Origin: Betaproteobacteria bacterium | GTDB taxonomy: Bacteria > Pseudomonadota > Gammaproteobacteria > Burkholderiales > Rhodocyclaceae | Reading direction: 5' to 3' | Length of the DNA stretch: 64,000 nt | NCBI GenBank assembly: GCA_016208415.1 | Contig: JACQYB010000031.1 | Location: forward strand, 109,461 to 173,460 | In this document: piece after piece, positions 16,951 to 25,592 of the stretch | How the letters are laid out: each line of letters begins with the position of its first letter | Position numbering within the stretch: position 1 is the stretch's first letter | Notes under the pieces: model-generated | Told to the model about the DNA's origin: nothing | The model's database searches: none | The model's input: only the letters and a program-made list of their open reading frames with translations | Made by a program: the position numbers and the translations under genes

Positions 16951-17814
16951 ATGGCGGGGAAACGAGAAATGCTGGAGCGTCCGTTCAAAGACCTCAATTC
17001 ATGGCTGGCCTATTTCCGCACTGCGGAAATCCCCGTGTTGCGGCGCACCCGAGAACACCTCGAAGCGCTATCCCAGGATATGGAAAGGGTCAGCGCCAAA
17101 GCGCTTGCGCAGATCGTGATGCACGATCCGCTGCTGGCGCTGAGGGTGCTCGCCTACCTCGAGCAGAAGCGTCGCAGCAGCCAGATCACCGACGTCACAA
17201 CCATCGAGCGCGCCCTCATCATGCTTGGCGTGGAGCGGTTTCTTCAGGCGTTTGCCAACCTGCCCACCGTGGAAAACCAGCTCGCAGCCCACCCGACTGC
17301 GCTGCTCGGGCTGCTACGTCTGGTGGCACGCTTGCGCCACGCATCGGCGTGGGCCCGCGACTGGGCGCTGAGCCGCCGCGACATCGAGGTCGACGAAGTC
17401 ACCTTGGCCGCCCTGCTGCATGACACCTCGGAACTGATGCTGTGGGCGTTCGCGCCGAACCTGGCGCTTCAGTTGCGCCAGCATCAGGCCGCCCATCCGG
17501 GCATGCGAAGCGAAGCGGCGCAGCGAGCCATCCTCGGACTGTCCCTTCACGACCTGCAGCTTGCCCTGTCGCGTTCCTTTCATTTACCCACGCTGCTGAT
17601 CGAATTGATGGATGGGGGCCATTCCGACCACCCGCGGGTTCGCAACGTGGCTTGCGCCGTCAATCTTGCGCGGCACAGTGCCAATGGCTGGGAGGATCCC
17701 GCCCTGCCGGACGACTACGCGGAAATCGAAAACCTGCTGCACGTCGATCACGGTACGCTGATGCAGCGCTTGGGCGTACCCGAAACCGACGCTCCCGCCA
17801 TCGCAGAGTCCTGA
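16951..17814 (+). CDS. HDOD domain-containing protein
   Basis: About 287 aa with a single HDOD domain, an HD-superfamily fold found in signal-transduction proteins. Typical features: IPVLRRTREHLEALSQD, KALAQIVMHDPLLALRVL near residues 50-65, ITDVTTIERALIMLGVERF, and LAALLHDTSELMLWAF, where the HD pair of true HD phosphohydrolases is reduced to HDT. HDOD proteins generally lack enzyme activity and act as adaptors. The exact start is uncertain: GTG 16942, ATG 16951 or ATG 16969 all fit. No receiver, GGDEF or EAL domain is attached and no signalling gene is adjacent. Confidence 0.85.
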   Translation: MAGKREMLERPFKDLNSWLAYFRTAEIPVLRRTREHLEALSQDMERVSAKALAQIVMHDPLLALRVLAYLEQKRRSSQITDVTTIERALIMLGVERFLQAFANLPTVENQLAAHPTALLGLLRLVARLRHASAWARDWALSRRDIEVDEVTLAALLHDTSELMLWAFAPNLALQLRQHQAAHPGMRSEAAQRAILGLSLHDLQLALSRSFHLPTLLIELMDGGHSDHPRVRNVACAVNLARHSANGWEDPALPDDYAEIENLLHVDHGTLMQRLGVPETDAPAIAES

Positions 17815-18026
17815 GATTCGCGGCAGCGCGCACCCGCTTGTGCCGCGGTCGTTTCGACGGGCCAGGAATCGGACTCACACGGCTGCGGCCGCAAGTCACC
17901 CGCGCCGACGCCGAATTGCCCTCTGAAGCCGCGGCATGCCCGCCCACATCTGCAGTGCCACGAAGCAGATCCAATAACGAAATTGGCGGGACCATGGCGA
18001 AGACGCTAGAATCGCCACCTCGTCGG

Positions 18027-18102
18027 GCCCCCGTAGCTCAGTGGATAGAGCGGCTCCCTCCTAAGGAGTAGGTCGGACGTTCGATTCGTCTCGGGGGTGC
18101 CA
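18027..18102 (+). tRNA. tRNA-Arg (anticodon CCU)
   Basis: 76 bases fold as a cloverleaf. Acceptor GCCCCCG pairs with CGGGGGU (G1-U72 wobble at the end), D arm GCTC/GAGC, anticodon stem GCTCC/GGAGT around loop CTCCTAA (anticodon CCT), T arm GGACG/CGTCT with loop TTCGATT, discriminator G and encoded CCA. It reads AGG codons. The 212 bases upstream and 193 bases downstream contain no gene that I can support. Confidence 0.95.
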
Positions 18103-18295
18103 CAAATCTCCAATAACGACAACGATAACCGACCTCGCATCCGTTCCTGCACTGCACCAAGAACCCCACGCTTGACAGTTTCGGTGCGCCGCAACCGTGC
18201 CAAGACTGCTCGTCATTGACGCCGCGGCCGCGCAGGCCGGAACGCGCGCACCCCTGTATGATGCGGATGATCACGCCACCGCACCGGGAGATACC

Positions 18296-18577
18296 ATGAG
18301 CGACGAAAGCCTGTCGAAGGAACAACGTATCCTGCGCACCCTGCGCAAGGTGCTCGGCAACATCGTCAAGGACACCACGCCCGCCCGCGGCATGCCGCAC
18401 CCGCTCCAGGAAGGCACGATCCACTCGATCCGCGAACTCTTCGGTCTGATTGCCGCCCGCGAGGCGGAACTTGCCGAAGAAACCGGCCTCACCCGCAACG
18501 AACGTCCGCACTACACCGACGAGCCGCCCAGGACCCAATTCGTCAGGTTCCACAAGCCGGAAAAGAAACCCAACTGA
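18296..18577 (+). CDS. Conserved hypothetical protein
   Basis: 93-aa soluble protein starting MSDESLSKEQRILRTLRKVL, with GGGAG upstream of the ATG. The sequence KEQRILRTLRKVLGNIVKDT is followed by a conserved-looking PHPLQEGTIHSIRELFGLIA and REAELAEETGLTRNERP; this pattern is found in short proteins of unknown function across betaproteobacteria. It is predicted largely helical and charged. No catalytic motif. A GTG/ATG further upstream would extend it without similarity. Function unknown. Confidence 0.75.
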   Translation: MSDESLSKEQRILRTLRKVLGNIVKDTTPARGMPHPLQEGTIHSIRELFGLIAAREAELAEETGLTRNERPHYTDEPPRTQFVRFHKPEKKPN

Positions 18578-18597
18578 GCGCCGGCGCCGTCGCCAGT

Positions 18598-19530
18598 TCA
18601 TCGCCCAATCTGTAGTTGCTCAGGGTCAAGTAGCAGGAAGCGGGCGGTTCGTCTTTCCTCCCTGCTGCCGTCGTCGCTGACGATGATGATTCGCTGCCGC
18701 CCATCGATGACGGCGGGGCTGACCCCCTCGGCATGCTCAAGACCTTGCAGGCCGGGGACCCTGACGCGGCGTGCCGGCTCGCTGCGTTGTCCGCTCCAGA
18801 ACCAGAGCTGGAACTGGACCTGAACGCGCCCAACGGGACCACCGAGCACCAGATACCCGTCGAGGACGGGAATGTACGACATGCCGCGAATCCCGTTCCC
18901 GCCCAGATCCAGCGTTTCCAACGTGGGCGAAACCCGGGGCGGTTCCCCTGTTTCGTAGATTGCGCAGGGATTCTCCACCGAGGCGATCATGGCCCGATGG
19001 TCGAGCAGCGGGCTGCGAAAGCCGATCAGCAGACGCGTCCCGTCGGGGCTGATCTCCAGCGCCTCGATATTGAGCCCGCCGTCGGCCTTGACGTCCAGTA
19101 TCCCGGCCGCCGCGGCCAGCACCGGGTGCGCCGCCACCAACGCGGACTTCAGCCCCTTGACCACCCTGGTCGCGACCACTCGGTCGCCCTCGATCCGGAA
19201 CCGGACCAGCTTGTCCCTGGACTTCTTCTCGCCTCCGCCGCTGTCGCGGGAATGCGAGGTGATGGCGTAGACGTACCCCGACCGGTCAAGCGCCACCCCT
19301 TCAAGATCATCCAGCTTCCAGAAGGCGTCGCCACCCTCCAGCAGTCCGGGGCGCAGCGGAGTGCTGCCGGCGCTCCCGTCGGGGCCGATCGTAACCAGGC
19401 TGAACGGATCCCCCTTTTCATCCTCCACGACCAGGAAACGTCCGTCCGGCAGTTGCTGGATGGCGGATGGCTCGTAGATGCCGGTCAAGGGCCGGAACAT
19501 GGGACCGTTGTTCGGCGTCATGTCATTCAT
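18598..19530 (-). CDS. DUF3616-type beta-propeller protein
   Basis: 310 aa if started at the ATG at 19530, which overlaps the stop of the preceding DUF423 gene (ATGA). The sequence has repeated short blades such as PDGRFLVVEDEKGDPFSLV, LEGVALDRSGYVYAITSHSR and ALEISPDGTRLLIGFRSPLL, as expected for a propeller, and matches the DUF3616 pattern (GIRGMSYIPVLDGYLVLGGP, EGVSPAVIDGRQRIIIVSDD). No signal peptide is visible. Biochemical role unknown. Confidence 0.8.
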   Translation of the reverse strand: MNDMTPNNGPMFRPLTGIYEPSAIQQLPDGRFLVVEDEKGDPFSLVTIGPDGSAGSTPLRPGLLEGGDAFWKLDDLEGVALDRSGYVYAITSHSRDSGGGEKKSRDKLVRFRIEGDRVVATRVVKGLKSALVAAHPVLAAAAGILDVKADGGLNIEALEISPDGTRLLIGFRSPLLDHRAMIASVENPCAIYETGEPPRVSPTLETLDLGGNGIRGMSYIPVLDGYLVLGGPVGRVQVQFQLWFWSGQRSEPARRVRVPGLQGLEHAEGVSPAVIDGRQRIIIVSDDGSREERRTARFLLLDPEQLQIGR

Positions 19531-19952
19531 CGCCCCTCGTCGGCTTCCGCCTGGCACCGGGCGGGGGAAAGCGCACCGATGGCGAAGAACAGCCACGCCA
19601 GCATGAAGGCGCCGCCGCCGATGGGGGTGACGGCGTGCAGGTCATGGATGCCGGCGATGCTGCGCAGGTAGAGGTTGCCGCTGAAAAGGACGATGCCCGC
19701 CAGCAGCGACCAGCCGGCCCGGGCGAACCACCGGGAGGCCGGCGCGCGCGCCGCCGCCAAGCCGACGGCCAGGAGTCCCAGGGCGTGGAACTGGTGGTAG
19801 TGAAGTGCAGTCTGGAACCAGCCCGTCGGATCGTTGGCGGCCAGGTGGGCCTTCAGGGCGTGCATGCCGGCGGCGCCGAGAGCCACGGCCAGGGCCGCGT
19901 TGATGCCGCCCAGGGCCAAGAACCAGCGGGCGTGGAAGGGTAGCGAGTTCAT
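19527..19952 (-). CDS. DUF423 family membrane protein (YgdD-like)
   Basis: 141 aa with four predicted membrane helices. The opening MNSLPFHARWFLALGGINAA, AALGAAGMHALKAHL and the loop WFQTALHYHQFHALGLLAVGL are the DUF423 signatures. The start at 19952 is chosen because upstream in-frame sequence is arginine-rich and unlike the family. It is coupled to the DUF3616 gene by an ATGA overlap. Function unknown. Confidence 0.9.
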   Translation of the reverse strand: MNSLPFHARWFLALGGINAALAVALGAAGMHALKAHLAANDPTGWFQTALHYHQFHALGLLAVGLAAARAPASRWFARAGWSLLAGIVLFSGNLYLRSIAGIHDLHAVTPIGGGAFMLAWLFFAIGALSPARCQAEADEGR

Positions 19953-20092
19953 GGGACGCGCCAGTCGGGAAGCGGGAAGCGCCCATGGTAAGTGGGCCGC
20001 AACGGGCCTGCCGGCGGGGTCGAACTTGGGGAAGCGCCCTCGCGCCTGCCTTCGCTGGCGTTCCAGGCCTGTGGCAATTCGCCCATTCGCCG

Positions 20093-20782
20093 TTACTTGC
20101 CTTGTCCGGGTACTGCAGGCGCCTTGCGCCGCGCCAGCAGGTCCGCGATTTCCGTGTTGCCGCTGGCCAGCGCCCAGTCCCGTGCGCTGGCCCCGTCCTG
20201 GTTCTTCACATCGACGTTGGCGTTGCGTGCCAGAAGCATCTCGGCGATGCTCTTGTGGCCATAGCGCGCCGCAAGCATGAGGGGAGTCGTTCCATTGTCT
20301 GCCGGAGCGTTCGGGTTGGCCCCGCGTTCCAGCAGGTACTTCACCACCTCCGTGTGGCCGTCGAAGCACGCGTAGGCGAGCGGCGTCCATCCCGGGGGGT
20401 TCAGATCGGCACCGGCCTGCGCCAGCAGACGAACGATCGGGAGATGTCCCCGGATGGCGGCAAGCAGGATCGCGCTGTCACCGTGGCGATTGCGGGCCAG
20501 CACGCGCGCTCGATGGCGAATCAGCGCCTCGACAAGGGATGCATGCCCCTCCCGCGCCGCGATGATGAGCAAAGTGTTGCCCTCCCGGTCGGTCGTGTTG
20601 ACATCGACTCCCCGCCCGATGAGCGCGGTGGCGGTGGCGACGTCGCCGTCGCGCGCCGCTTTCAGGACGTCTCCCAGGGAATCCGCGTGCGCGCAGGGTG
20701 CCGTCGCCGCGGCGATCAGACCCGCCATCAACCACATGGCTCTCCGGCGGCCGCCAGGCTGCTGCTTTGCTCTTTCAGTCAT
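20093..20782 (-). CDS. Exported ankyrin repeat protein
   Basis: 229 aa. N-terminal positively charged segment then a hydrophobic stretch MWLMAGLIAAATAPCAHADS, a probable Sec signal peptide ending near AHA. The mature part has about five ankyrin repeats: LKAARDGDVATATALIGRG, GNTLLIIAAREGHASLVEAL, GDSAILLAAIRGHLPIVRLL, GWTPLAYACFDGHTEVVKYL and GTTPLMLAARYGHKSIAEML. It is probably a periplasmic protein-binding module. The ATG overlaps the tatD stop (ATGA); tatD followed by an ankyrin gene is a common betaproteobacterial arrangement. Confidence 0.9.
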   Translation of the reverse strand: MTERAKQQPGGRRRAMWLMAGLIAAATAPCAHADSLGDVLKAARDGDVATATALIGRGVDVNTTDREGNTLLIIAAREGHASLVEALIRHRARVLARNRHGDSAILLAAIRGHLPIVRLLAQAGADLNPPGWTPLAYACFDGHTEVVKYLLERGANPNAPADNGTTPLMLAARYGHKSIAEMLLARNANVDVKNQDGASARDWALASGNTEIADLLARRKAPAVPGQGK

Positions 20783-21549
20783 CTGTCCAATATCCTGAAA
20801 AGTCGGAAAAAATTTTCGGTCGTCGCACGCGCGACGGCCGCCGCATCAAGATCGCGCAGGCGTGCGATCTCCTGTGCCACATGCAGCACGAAGGCCGGCT
20901 GATTCACCTTGCCACGGTGTGGCACCGGCGCCAGATACGGTGAGTCCGTCTCGACCAGCAAGCGGTCCAGCGGGACATGGCGGGCGACTTCCCGGATGGC
21001 CGTGGCATTGCGGAAGGTAACGATGCCGGAGAACGAGATCAGGAAATTCATCGCCATGGCGGCCTCCGCCACTTCCATGGATTCGGTGAAGCAATGCATC
21101 ACCCCTCCGACCTCCGCCGCGCCTTCCTCTGCCATGATGCGCAGGGTGTCCCGCGCCGCATCCCGGGTATGCACCACCAGGGGCTTCCCGCACCGCCGCG
21201 CCGCCCGGATGTGGGTGCGGAAGCGCTGTCGCTGCCACTCCAGATCACCCGTTTCCCGAAAGTAGTCCAGTCCGGTCTCGCCAATACCCACCACCCGCGG
21301 ATGCGACGCCAGCCCGAGCAGGCGCTCCACGTCCGGCTCCTCGCCCTCCCGGTGATCGGGGTGAACACCCACGGTGGCGAATATGTTCGGATGTCGCTCG
21401 GCCCATGCCAGGACTCCCGGCAGCCCCTCGACGCTGACCGCGATACAGAGCGCATGCGATACCCCGTTGCGGGCCATGTTGGCGAGGATCATGTCCTCCT
21501 CGCCCTGCAACTGCGGAAAATCGAGGTGGCAGTGGGAATCAACAAGCAT
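20779..21549 (-). CDS. tatD: TatD family metal-dependent hydrolase / DNase
   Basis: Amidohydrolase-fold nuclease, 256 aa from the ATG at 21549. Metal-site motifs: MLVDSHCHLDFP at the N-terminus, GEIGLDY-type motif here GIGETGLDYFRET, QRFRTHIRAARRCGKPLVVHTRDA, GGVMHCFTESMEVAEAAM and LLVETDSPYLAP near the C-terminus. It lies in the mltG-tmk-holB-tatD order. Many betaproteobacteria have a small PilZ gene between holB and tatD; here only 67 bases separate them. Confidence 0.95.
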   Translation of the reverse strand: MLVDSHCHLDFPQLQGEEDMILANMARNGVSHALCIAVSVEGLPGVLAWAERHPNIFATVGVHPDHREGEEPDVERLLGLASHPRVVGIGETGLDYFRETGDLEWQRQRFRTHIRAARRCGKPLVVHTRDAARDTLRIMAEEGAAEVGGVMHCFTESMEVAEAAMAMNFLISFSGIVTFRNATAIREVARHVPLDRLLVETDSPYLAPVPHRGKVNQPAFVLHVAQEIARLRDLDAAAVARATTENFFRLFRILDR

Positions 21550-21616
21550 CACGTCGGCGACTCCGTCGAAGCGCTGATTCGCAGGCGCGGTGGAAACGCG
21601 AAGCACACCGCCCCGA

Positions 21617-22768
21617 TCATTGACCCGTCGCCGAAAGATAGCGCAACAGCAGGTCCTCAAGGAACAACCGCGGATTCAAGGGATGGCGCGACAGGACACG
21701 TGCTTCGGCGAAACTGTCATGGCAGCGGCAAAGTGCCGCCAGGTCGGCGCGGCGTCCAAGTTCCCCGAGCCGCCCGGTGTGGGCAGGATGAAAGATCACC
21801 GGTGCGCCCGCCGTCGCCAGCGCGGCGTCGATTATCCATTTCTGCAGCCAATCGACCAGCACCGGCAAGCCGACTGCAGTGCGCGGGGTCGCCTCGCCCT
21901 TTGCCTGAGCGCCACTCCCGGGCAACATCCCGGCCAATTGTTCGGCACAGCGCAAGGCGGTGGTTCCCGAGACCTCCGACATCAACCGGACAAAGCGCTG
22001 CCGCTGGGCGGCGATCTCGGGCGCCGCCAGTTCGGCCGCCGTCAGCGGCATTCCACCGCCGAACGCGAGGAGGGATTCGGCTTCGCCTACGCCCTGCCCT
22101 TCCAGCCAGCGTACTGCCTCAGCCCGCGTGGGCCGCGGGAAAGGAAGGACCTGGCAACGGCTTCGCAGCGTCGGCAAGAGACGCGCTGGATTTCTGGATA
22201 TCAACAGAAAACAGGTCTGTGCCGGTGGTTCTTCAAGAGTCTTGAGAAAAGCGTTGGCGGCGGCCGGGTTCAACGCGTCCGCCGGATCGACGATGACCAC
22301 CCGATAAGCACGATGGCTGCTCAACGCCGTGAAGTCGTCGAGTTCCCGGATTTGCTGAATGCGGATCTGCATCCCCGCGGCCGCACCCGACGCGAACGAA
22401 GCCGGCCGAGACCCGGAGTCCGTGTCCGCGCCGGCACCCTGACGCTTCTCATCCTCGGCCATCGGGGTCACAAGGCGGAAATCGGGATGCGTTCCGGCCG
22501 CAAGCCAGACGCAGGCGGTGCAAGCCCCGCACGCCAGGCCGTCGCTACGGGGACTTTCGCAGAGAAGCCGTGCGGCGAGCGCGTCTGCGAACAGGCGTTT
22601 GCCCCGGCCCGCCGCGCCACAGAGCAGCAGCGCATGCGGAAGTCGGTTTATGTGGGCGGTCAATCGCGACCACACCGGTCGGTGCCACGGCAACAGACCT
22701 GTTCCGGTGCACCCGCCCGACAAGCCGGGTGCATCCGTCGTCGCTGGACTGCGGGGCGCGGGGCTCAT
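21617..22768 (-). CDS. holB: DNA polymerase III subunit delta'
   Basis: Clamp-loader subunit, 383 aa. N-terminal AAA+ fold with HALLLCGAAGRGKRLFADAL (a P-loop-like region), a zinc module with CESPRSDGLACGACTACVWL, then RIQQIRELDDFTALSSHRA, VVIVDPADALNPAAANAFLK and TLEEPPAQTCFLLIS, the delta' core, and RLLPTLRSRCQ carrying the SRC motif. A glycine/serine-rich insertion (about residues 110-130) is unusual but lies in a loop. It is downstream of tmk by 12 bases. Confidence 0.94.
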   Translation of the reverse strand: MSPAPRSPATTDAPGLSGGCTGTGLLPWHRPVWSRLTAHINRLPHALLLCGAAGRGKRLFADALAARLLCESPRSDGLACGACTACVWLAAGTHPDFRLVTPMAEDEKRQGAGADTDSGSRPASFASGAAAGMQIRIQQIRELDDFTALSSHRAYRVVIVDPADALNPAAANAFLKTLEEPPAQTCFLLISRNPARLLPTLRSRCQVLPFPRPTRAEAVRWLEGQGVGEAESLLAFGGGMPLTAAELAAPEIAAQRQRFVRLMSEVSGTTALRCAEQLAGMLPGSGAQAKGEATPRTAVGLPVLVDWLQKWIIDAALATAGAPVIFHPAHTGRLGELGRRADLAALCRCHDSFAEARVLSRHPLNPRLFLEDLLLRYLSATGQ

Positions 22769-22780
22769 CGCATCACTACT

Positions 22781-23428
22781 CTAATGGTTCATCAGGTTGA
22801 TGAGGATTTCTTCAAGTTGTTTCTGAACAATTGCCGGACTTGCCTGCGCGTCGACCACGCGTATGCGACCCGGCTCGGCGCGCGCCCGCGCAAGGTAGCC
22901 CTCGCGTACGCTGCCAAAGAACTCCACCCTTTCGCGCTCAAAGCGATCCAGGGCGTTGCCAGTGCCGGCCATGCGGGCACCGGCCACCTCCGGCGGTACA
23001 TCGAACAGCAGGGTGAGATCAGGCTGCAGGTCCGGATGAAGCCATTGTTCCAGGACGCGAATTCGCTCGGCGGGGACGCCCCGCCCGGCGCTCTGGTAGG
23101 CGAAGGAGGCGTCGGTGAAGCGATCCGACACCACCCACTGGCCGGAATCGAGCGCCGGGCGGATCAGGCGCGCCAGGTGTTCGGCGCGGGCGGCAAACAT
23201 TAGCAGTATCTCCGTATCCACCGACATCGGCTGGCCAAGCAGCAACTCCCGTAGACGCTCCCCCAGCGGCGTGCCACCGGGTTCCCGCGTCGACACCACG
23301 GACGTTCCGGCGGCGCGCAGACGCGACACCAGCCACCCGAGATGGGTGCTCTTGCCGGCTCCGTCGATGCCTTCAAGAGTGATGAACTTGCCGCGGAGAT
23401 TTCCCATGGTTCCGGTGCCTGTGTCCAT
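22781..23428 (-). CDS. tmk: Thymidylate kinase
   Basis: Phosphorylates dTMP to dTDP. 215 aa. P-loop FITLEGIDGAGKST, DR(Y/F)-type motif VVSDRFTDASFAYQSAGRGV, substrate-binding STREPGGTPLGERLR, and the LID region ARMAGTGNALDRFERE. Two in-frame ATG codons, 23428 and 23407, are both possible starts. It follows mltG by 6 bases. Confidence 0.96.
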   Translation of the reverse strand: MDTGTGTMGNLRGKFITLEGIDGAGKSTHLGWLVSRLRAAGTSVVSTREPGGTPLGERLRELLLGQPMSVDTEILLMFAARAEHLARLIRPALDSGQWVVSDRFTDASFAYQSAGRGVPAERIRVLEQWLHPDLQPDLTLLFDVPPEVAGARMAGTGNALDRFERERVEFFGSVREGYLARARAEPGRIRVVDAQASPAIVQKQLEEILINLMNH

Positions 23429-23434
23429 GTGGGG

Positions 23435-24436
23435 CTAACGCTTTCGTTTCTGGTAGCGGTTGACGGCGCGGTTATGGGCGCTCAGGTCGATGGAAAACTC
23501 GCTGGATCCGTCGCCGCGGGCCACGAAGTACACGAATCGCGAATCCGCCGGGTGCAGCGCGGCCTGCAGGGACGCCAGGCCGGGCGCCGCGATCGGCGAC
23601 GGAGGAAGGCCGGTCCGCGTGTAGCTGTTGAACGCCGTGTCCTGTTGCAGGTGCCGCTTGCGCAGATTGCCATCGAAGCGTTCGCCGATGCCGTAGATCA
23701 CGGTCGGATCGGTCTGCAAAGGCATCCCTGCCTTGAGGCGGTTGATGAATACCGACGCGACCAGCGCCCGTTCGGTGGCCTGACCGGTTTCCTTCTCCAC
23801 GATCGATGCCAGGATCAGAGCGTGGTAGGGAGAGGCCAGGGGCAGCCCCGCGCCACGTCCCTCCCACTCCCGGCTCAAGTGCCGCTGCATGGTCGCGTAG
23901 GCGCGATGCAGGATATCCAGGTCGCTGCCGTTGCGGGGAAAGAGATAGGTGTCCGGGAAGAACACTCCCTCCGCCGTCCTCTCCGCGGCGCCAAGGCGCT
24001 GGAGGATCTGCGATTCGTCCATGCCGGCGGAGTCGTGGCGCACCCGCGGGTGGGCATCGAGGGCGCCACGGATCTGGCGAAAGGTCCAGCCTTCCACGAA
24101 GACGATCTCATCCTGGGCCACGTCTCCACGGTTCAGCTTGGCAAGGAGGTCAAGCGGCGTCGTGCCCGGGTCGATCTCGTAGCTTCCGGCCTTGATGTTC
24201 CCCGCCTTGCCGAGGACTCGCCCCAGCAGTACAAACTTCCAGGGCGACAACCTGGCCCCGGCCGCCTCCAGGTCACGCGAAGTCGCGTGCAGGGTCATGC
24301 CCGGCCGAACCTCGAAGCTCAGACGCTCCGCCGACAACGAAATGGGCTGATGAGCAAACCACGCCATCCCCCCCGCCCCGAGGGCAGCCACGGCCAGCAA
24401 TATGGCGAGCAGCCATCCGAGAATCCGAAACATCAT
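23435..24436 (-). CDS. mltG: Endolytic murein transglycosylase MltG (YceG)
   Basis: Membrane-anchored lytic transglycosylase that cuts nascent glycan strands. 333 aa: a single N-terminal membrane helix (ILGWLLAILLAVAALGAGGM), a LysM-like domain (about residues 40-110), then the YceG domain with LILASIVEKETGQATER carrying the catalytic Glu, VFINRLKAGMPLQTDPTVIYG and FNSYTRTGLPPSPIAAPG. All conserved residues are present. First gene of mltG-tmk-holB-tatD-ankyrin, and divergent from ygfZ. Confidence 0.96.
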   Translation of the reverse strand: MMFRILGWLLAILLAVAALGAGGMAWFAHQPISLSAERLSFEVRPGMTLHATSRDLEAAGARLSPWKFVLLGRVLGKAGNIKAGSYEIDPGTTPLDLLAKLNRGDVAQDEIVFVEGWTFRQIRGALDAHPRVRHDSAGMDESQILQRLGAAERTAEGVFFPDTYLFPRNGSDLDILHRAYATMQRHLSREWEGRGAGLPLASPYHALILASIVEKETGQATERALVASVFINRLKAGMPLQTDPTVIYGIGERFDGNLRKRHLQQDTAFNSYTRTGLPPSPIAAPGLASLQAALHPADSRFVYFVARGDGSSEFSIDLSAHNRAVNRYQKRKR

Positions 24437-24497
24437 TGCGACGGGAACAAGGCGGGGCCACGGCGGGCGGAAAACGGGAGAGCGTCACGGGCCCCGC

Positions 24498-24503
24498 TAT
24501 AAT
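24498..24503 (+). promoter_or_regulatory. Candidate -10 box for ygfZ (TATAAT)
   Basis: A perfect TATAAT lies 33 bases upstream of the ygfZ ATG in the short divergent region between mltG and ygfZ. No clear -35 element was identified. Confidence 0.45.
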
Positions 24504-24536
24504 AGCTCAAGTCCCTCAAGCCTTCCCGCCACAGCC

Positions 24537-25571
24537 ATGAATCCCAGACTTCTAGAACAGATGCGACGCCAGGGTGGCGTCGTGGGCGACTCCGCGGTGC
24601 AGTCCTTTGGAGACCTGCCAGCGGAACTGGTGGCCGCGCGCGACGGCTGTGTCGCGGTGCCGCTGCTGCATCTCGGACTCATCCGCGCCAGCGGCGAAGA
24701 CGCTGCCGCCTTCCTCCATAACCTGCTCAGCAACGACATCAGGAGTCTCGCCGGCGATGCTGCCCAGTACAGCAGCCTGTGCACCGGCAAGGGCAGGATG
24801 CTGGCCAACTTCATCGTGTGGCGCGACGGCGACGATTTCCTCCTCGCGCTTTCGGCCGATCTGCACGCCGTCATCCTGCGCAAGCTTTCCATGTACGTGC
24901 TGCGCTCCAAGGTGAAACTGACGGACGCGAGCGAAGAGACGGCGCTATTCGGCATGGCGGGCGCCGAGGCAGCGACGCTGCTGACCGGGGCCGGAATGCC
25001 GGTGCCCCCAGCGCTCATGGGGGTGACGCATTGCCCCGCAGGCACCATCCTGCGCCAGGCAGCCGAGCGCTTTCTCGTCGCGGTGCCGGCCGAACTGGCC
25101 GCCGCCGCATGGGAGACGCTCTCGGCCACGCCGGCGCGCCCCGCCGGGACTCCGGCCTGGACGTGGCTTGAAGTGCGCGACGGCGTGCCCCTCATCACCG
25201 CCGCCACCCAGGAGGAATTCGTGCCGCAGATGGTGAATTTTGAACTCATCGGCGGCATCAGCTTCCGCAAGGGCTGCTACCCGGGCCAGGAAGTCGTGGC
25301 CCGCACCCACTATCTGGGCAAGGTCAAGCGGCGCATGTTCCTCATCCACCTTGGCAACGGCAAGCTGCCGGCGCCGGGAGACGCCCTCCACTGCTCGGAC
25401 ATGCCGGAACAGCCCTGCGGCAGGGTGGTGAACGCCGCACCCGCGCCGGGAGGCGGTTGCGACGTGCTTGCCGTGCTCTACTCCACCAGCGCCGAGGCGG
25501 GAGACATCCACCTCGGTGCCCCGGATGGGCACCGACTCGAGGTGCGTGCCCTGCCCTACCCCATCCCCTGA
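24537..25571 (+). CDS. ygfZ: Folate-binding protein YgfZ (iron-sulfur cluster assembly/repair)
   Basis: Aminomethyltransferase (GCV_T)-like protein that supports maintenance of Fe-S enzymes with tetrahydrofolate. 344 aa from the ATG at 24537; a longer in-frame start lies within the mltG region and is not supported. Family signature KGCYPGQEVVARTHYLGKVK with the conserved Cys near residue 246, plus LSNDIRSL and AQYSSLCTGKGRMLANFIV in the N-terminal domain. It stands divergent to mltG and upstream of the NRDE gene. Confidence 0.94.
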   Translation: MNPRLLEQMRRQGGVVGDSAVQSFGDLPAELVAARDGCVAVPLLHLGLIRASGEDAAAFLHNLLSNDIRSLAGDAAQYSSLCTGKGRMLANFIVWRDGDDFLLALSADLHAVILRKLSMYVLRSKVKLTDASEETALFGMAGAEAATLLTGAGMPVPPALMGVTHCPAGTILRQAAERFLVAVPAELAAAAWETLSATPARPAGTPAWTWLEVRDGVPLITAATQEEFVPQMVNFELIGGISFRKGCYPGQEVVARTHYLGKVKRRMFLIHLGNGKLPAPGDALHCSDMPEQPCGRVVNAAPAPGGGCDVLAVLYSTSAEAGDIHLGAPDGHRLEVRALPYPIP

Positions 25572-25592
25572 CCCACGCGGCAGTGGATTCCC

